A stretch of DNA of 9,478 bases from RPQK01 sp041946865 (GTDB lineage Bacteria; Acidobacteriota; UBA6911; RPQK01). The notes under the pieces were generated by a model. That model saw only the letters and a program-made list of their open reading frames with translations. It was not told where the DNA came from and searched no databases. Shown here piece by piece: positions 7,679 through 9,478 of the stretch. A program made the translations under genes and the position numbers. The first letter of the stretch is position 1, and each line of letters begins with the position of its first letter. The DNA is taken from NCBI GenBank assembly GCA_041946865.1, contig JBHGBF010000216.1, positions 1 to 9,478 of the forward strand, given 5' to 3'.

Positions 7679-8206
7679 TTACTTGTCCTGAGGCCGGACC
7701 AGCTCCCGGAATTCAGAGCTGTCCGCGAGCGCCTCAAAATCAGGATCGCTGCGGGCCATAAAGCGAAGCTCATTCTTCATCTGAATGGCTTTCTTCAGAT
7801 ACCCGATGGCCTTGTCCCTGTTCCCTTGGCCGGCCTCGCTTGATGCCATCGCGTAGTAGATATAGTCCTTGTCCTCGGTTGGCGCCTTCTCGAGAGCTTT
7901 CTTATAGCAGGCAATGGCCTGATCGTACTCTCCCAGGTTATGGAAGACCACTCCCCGGTCGACCAGCGAAGTCGGGTCATCCGGGAGCTTTTCGTTCCTC
8001 CCGGTCTTCTTGTCGGACACCTTGAGCAGCTCGTTGACTCGCGCCAGGAGTTCGAGATTGTCAGGGAATCCCTGTCTTATCTCCAGCAGCACCGACTTTG
8101 CCTGCTGGTATTTCTTTTCATGAAGCAGCTTAAGGCCCTGTTCGTACAGATGATAAGCATCTTTGCGCGGTTCCTTCTTCAGATTCCTGGAATGCTCTGA
8201 GGCCAT
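7679..8206 (-). CDS. Tetratricopeptide repeat (TPR) protein
   Basis: This is a 175-aa cytoplasmic-looking protein with no signal peptide or membrane segment. It has three TPR-like helical pairs at about 17-50 (YEQGLKLLHEKKYQQAKSVL), 78-111 (GVVFHNLGEYDQAIACYKKA) and 114-147 (ASSEAGQGNRDKAIGYLKKA). A charged, probably flexible linker lies at 62-77. A final helix with DPDFEALADSSEFREL (154-169) is a common cap in such proteins. TPRs mediate protein-protein contact; the partner is unknown. It has the best translation signals here: GGAGG at 8211-8215, 4 nt before the ATG. It is first in the operon with yvcK and glmU and lies directly behind the promoter at 8252-8279. A scaffold or regulatory role for that pathway is possible, but only from context. 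Confidence 0.88.
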   Translation of the reverse strand: MASEHSRNLKKEPRKDAYHLYEQGLKLLHEKKYQQAKSVLLEIRQGFPDNLELLARVNELLKVSDKKTGRNEKLPDDPTSLVDRGVVFHNLGEYDQAIACYKKALEKAPTEDKDYIYYAMASSEAGQGNRDKAIGYLKKAIQMKNELRFMARSDPDFEALADSSEFRELVRPQDK

Positions 8207-8219
8207 GACACCTCCGCCT

Positions 8220-8245
8220 TTTCTAAATGGCGATTGCGCTAGAAA
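8220..8245. promoter_or_regulatory. Inverted repeat at the start of the TPR-operon leader
   Basis: TTTCTA (8220-8225) and TAGAAA (8240-8245) are perfect 6-bp inverted arms separated by 14 bp. They lie between the predicted start of the minus-strand transcript (near 8245) and the ribosome site at 8211-8215. This could be a leader hairpin or a dyad for a regulator. Arms this short can arise by chance. Confidence 0.25.
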
Positions 8246-8251
8246 TTTACT

Positions 8252-8279
8252 ATTATAAAAGCCGCTTCGGGGGAGTCAA
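8252..8279 (-). promoter_or_regulatory. Sigma70-type promoter for the TPR-yvcK-glmU operon
   Basis: Read on the minus strand, TTGACT (8279-8274) is followed after 16 bp by a perfect TATAAT (8257-8252). This is an 11 of 12 match to consensus with near-optimal spacing. The predicted start near 8245 gives a leader of about 39 nt before the TPR gene ATG at 8206, with its ribosome site in place. The -35 lies only 28 bp from the mglB start codon on the opposite strand, so polymerase here would probably affect mglBA expression. No equally good plus-strand promoter for mglBA is visible in the 100-bp spacer. Confidence 0.75.
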
Positions 8280-8306
8280 GGACACCGCGTTGACGGACGG
8301 GTCGGT

Positions 8307-8735
8307 ATGGAGATACCAAATTTCAAGCTGGAAGCGGAGGAATACGAGAAGATCCTGCTCGTGCTCGCTTCGCTTCACCAGAAACTGAAGGCGGATTCGG
8401 TCTTTCTGATAAACCGGACCGGACAGGAGATTGCGCACGAGGGGAATTCGAACCGATTTGATGTGCAGGCGCTCTCTTCTCTGGCCGCCAGCAATCTGGC
8501 CGCCACATTTGGGCTGGCAAGTGTCATCGGGGAGCGAGAGTTCGAGCGCATCTATCACAAGGGCGAGAGCACGAACATTCTCATGAGTCCGATCGGGGAG
8601 TTTGCCTTCCTGCTGTTTCTGCTCAGGGACCGGGAAGAACACGAGCTCGATCTCAAGAGCATCAGGCACGCATCGTTGATTCTGCAGGATGTACTCAAGA
8701 AGTGTAGCAGGCGGTTGCGGCCCGGCCGCCGGTAA
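8307..8735 (+). CDS. mglB: Roadblock/LC7-domain protein, MglB-like GTPase partner
   Basis: The 142-aa protein carries one roadblock/LC7 domain (about 10-112): a leading helix EKILLVLASLHQKLKAD, then SVFLINRTGQEIAHEG, a central helix around SSLAASNLAATFGLAS, and the strand region ILMSPIGEFAFLLFLLR. It ends in a basic tail (RRLRPGRR). In Myxococcus and Thermus MglB is a homodimeric GTPase-activating partner of MglA that helps set cell polarity. Here it sits 14 bp upstream of an MglA-type GTPase in the same mglB-mglA order as in Myxococcus, which supports the same role. ATG 8307 is the only usual start after an in-frame stop at 8256-8258. The ribosome site is weak (GGACGG at 8295-8300). Identification rests on the domain pattern plus the neighbour; the sequence itself is less conserved than mglA. 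Confidence 0.87.
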   Translation: MEIPNFKLEAEEYEKILLVLASLHQKLKADSVFLINRTGQEIAHEGNSNRFDVQALSSLAASNLAATFGLASVIGEREFERIYHKGESTNILMSPIGEFAFLLFLLRDREEHELDLKSIRHASLILQDVLKKCSRRLRPGRR

Positions 8736-8749
8736 CCAAGGGGGAACGA

Positions 8750-9340
8750 GTGTCCTTTATCAATTACGCGAACCGGGAGATCAACTGCAAGATTGTGTAC
8801 TGTGGTCCGGGTTTATCGGGCAAGACCACGAACATCACGCAGATCTACCGCGCGGCCAATCCTTCCTTTCGGGGCAAGCTGGTTACGTTGAACACCGAGA
8901 TGGACCGTACCCTCTTCTTTGACTTTCTTCCACTGGAGTTGGGAAAGATCGCCGGTTTCAACGTACGCTTTCATCTGTACACAGTTCCCGGTCAGGTTTT
9001 TTACGAAGCGAGCCGCCGACTGATTCTCAAGGGCGCCGATGGAGTTGTCTTTGTGGCCGATTCGCGGAAAGACCGCATGGATGCCAATTACGAGGCGATG
9101 CGCGACTTGGAGGAGAACCTGAAGCTTTATAACCTCCACTTCAATGAACTGCCCTATGCGCTTCAGCTCAACAAGCGCGACCTCGACGACGTCCACGACA
9201 CTTCGTTTCTGACCAGGGAACTGCGGGTCGGAAACGAGCCGGTCTACGAAGCCATTGCGACTGCCAACAAGGGTGTCCCCGAGACGCTGCGCGACGTTGC
9301 CAAACAGGTCCTCCGCCGCCTGCGCGAAGAAATGAGCTAG
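8750..9340 (+). CDS. mglA: MglA-type small Ras-like GTPase
   Basis: MglA is a cytoplasmic GTPase switch that sets front-rear polarity and drives gliding and type IV pilus motility in Myxococcus. It also occurs in many non-gliding bacteria. The 196-aa protein has a P-loop GPGLSGKTTN (19-28), the switch I region RTLFFDFLP (53-61) and the unusual G3 motif TVPGQ (78-82) in place of DxxG, a mark of the MglA group. G4 is NKRD (141-144). Arg53 and Gln82, the intrinsic catalytic residues described for MglA of Thermus/Myxococcus, occur here at the same numbers, so GTP hydrolysis with MglB as partner is expected. The start is GTG 8750, with an AAGGGGG ribosome site at 8738-8744 and 5-nt spacing. The gene lies 14 bp after mglB, so the pair is one operon. 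No motility genes are in view. Confidence 0.95.
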   Translation: MSFINYANREINCKIVYCGPGLSGKTTNITQIYRAANPSFRGKLVTLNTEMDRTLFFDFLPLELGKIAGFNVRFHLYTVPGQVFYEASRRLILKGADGVVFVADSRKDRMDANYEAMRDLEENLKLYNLHFNELPYALQLNKRDLDDVHDTSFLTRELRVGNEPVYEAIATANKGVPETLRDVAKQVLRRLREEMS

Positions 9341-9387
9341 CGATCTACTGACGGCGCTGAATGGCCACTGGCCGCAGGGTCTTTTCA

Positions 9388-9417
9388 ACGCAGAGACCGG
9401 AGAGCGCGGAGACGCAC
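9388..9417. repeat. Purine-rich short degenerate repeat (about 8-bp period)
   Basis: Degenerate copies of an ACGCRGAG-like unit run in series: ACGCAGAG (9388-9395), ACCGGAG (9396-9402), AGCGCGGAG (9403-9411) and ACGCAC (9412-9417). The tract is non-coding, downstream of mglA, and unlike the coding sequence around it. From memory, tracts of this type are common between genes in several environmental bacterial genomes. Its function is unknown. I see no convincing terminator for mglA in 9341-9387, only a 4-bp GGCC/GGCC hairpin. Confidence 0.45.
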
Positions 9418-9435
9418 GGGTAACCCCTCAGTTTT
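9418..9435 (-). repeat. 18-bp perfect inverted copy of the left terminator arm
   Basis: GGGTAACCCCTCAGTTTT is the exact reverse complement of 80-97 at the left end of the window, about 9.3 kb away. On the left the motif is one arm plus loop of a full hairpin. Here the opposite arm is absent (GCACGGG precedes it) and only a 3-bp GGG/CCC stem remains, followed by six Ts (9432-9437). It may be a worn terminator copy or part of a dispersed intergenic element. A match this long by chance within 9.5 kb is unlikely. The remaining bases to 9478 show no coding signal. Confidence 0.6.
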
Positions 9436-9478
9436 TTGTTCGGAGTGTGGCAGGAACGAGGAGAGAGGCCGGTGCTTT

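Noticed and set aside
6874..7761. 295-codon plus-strand frame opposite yvcK and the TPR gene end
   Set aside because: It spans the junction of two well-supported minus-strand genes and has no recognisable domain.
8290..8295. TTGACG as a -35 for mglBA
   Set aside because: A matching -10 would fall inside the mglB coding start and the sequence there (TACCAA) is poor; transcription would begin past the start codon.
8307..9340. mglBA read as part of a novel defence or conflict system
   Set aside because: Both proteins fit the known MglB/MglA polarity switch, and no nuclease, effector or mobile gene is nearby.
9360..9385. GGCC-ACT-GGCC plus TCTTTT as the mglA terminator
   Set aside because: Only a 4-bp stem, and the T run is separated from it by several bases; too weak to call.

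Overview
This 9.5 kb window is a compact bacterial chromosome segment with eight protein-coding genes, moderately GC-rich (roughly 58% by eye). I see no phage, transposase, CRISPR or RNA gene. The gene set points to a Gram-negative-type bacterium of a deep or environmental lineage. The clues are a short signal peptidase I, CarA-CarB, a YvcK/GlmR protein beside GlmU, and an adjacent roadblock (MglB-like) and MglA-type GTPase pair. That pair is typical of Acidobacteriota, Myxococcota/Desulfobacterota and a few other phyla. I lean weakly towards Acidobacteriota, but nothing here proves it.

Layout, left to right. Positions 1-171 are non-coding: a short hairpin-forming direct repeat (12-68), a strong intrinsic-terminator hairpin (80-105) closing an upstream unit outside the window, and a plausible lepB promoter (110-138). 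lepB (signal peptidase I, 172-756) is followed after 119 bp by carA-carB (876-5227), the two subunits of carbamoyl-phosphate synthetase, 14 bp apart. carB converges on glmU across a 33-bp gap that is essentially one imperfect hairpin.

On the minus strand an operon reads TPR protein (8206-7679), yvcK/glmR (7671-6658), glmU (6661-5261). It has a near-consensus sigma70 promoter (8252-8279), an 8-bp-class first gap and a 4-bp ATGA overlap between the last two genes. Diverging from the same 100-bp spacer, mglB (8307-8735) and mglA (8750-9340) form a small operon on the plus strand. The last 138 bp are non-coding and hold a purine-rich short repeat plus an 18-bp perfect inverted copy of the left terminator arm.

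Functionally, lepB serves protein export and carAB feeds pyrimidine and arginine synthesis. The yvcK-glmU operon joins the enzyme that makes UDP-GlcNAc to a family known in Bacillus to bind UDP-GlcNAc and steer carbon into the amino-sugar pathway. mglBA is a polarity/motility switch. Most of the window is ordinary housekeeping sequence. The points most worth a second look are the yvcK-glmU coupling, the divergent promoter joining envelope-precursor and polarity genes, and the intergenic repeats at both ends and between carB and glmU.
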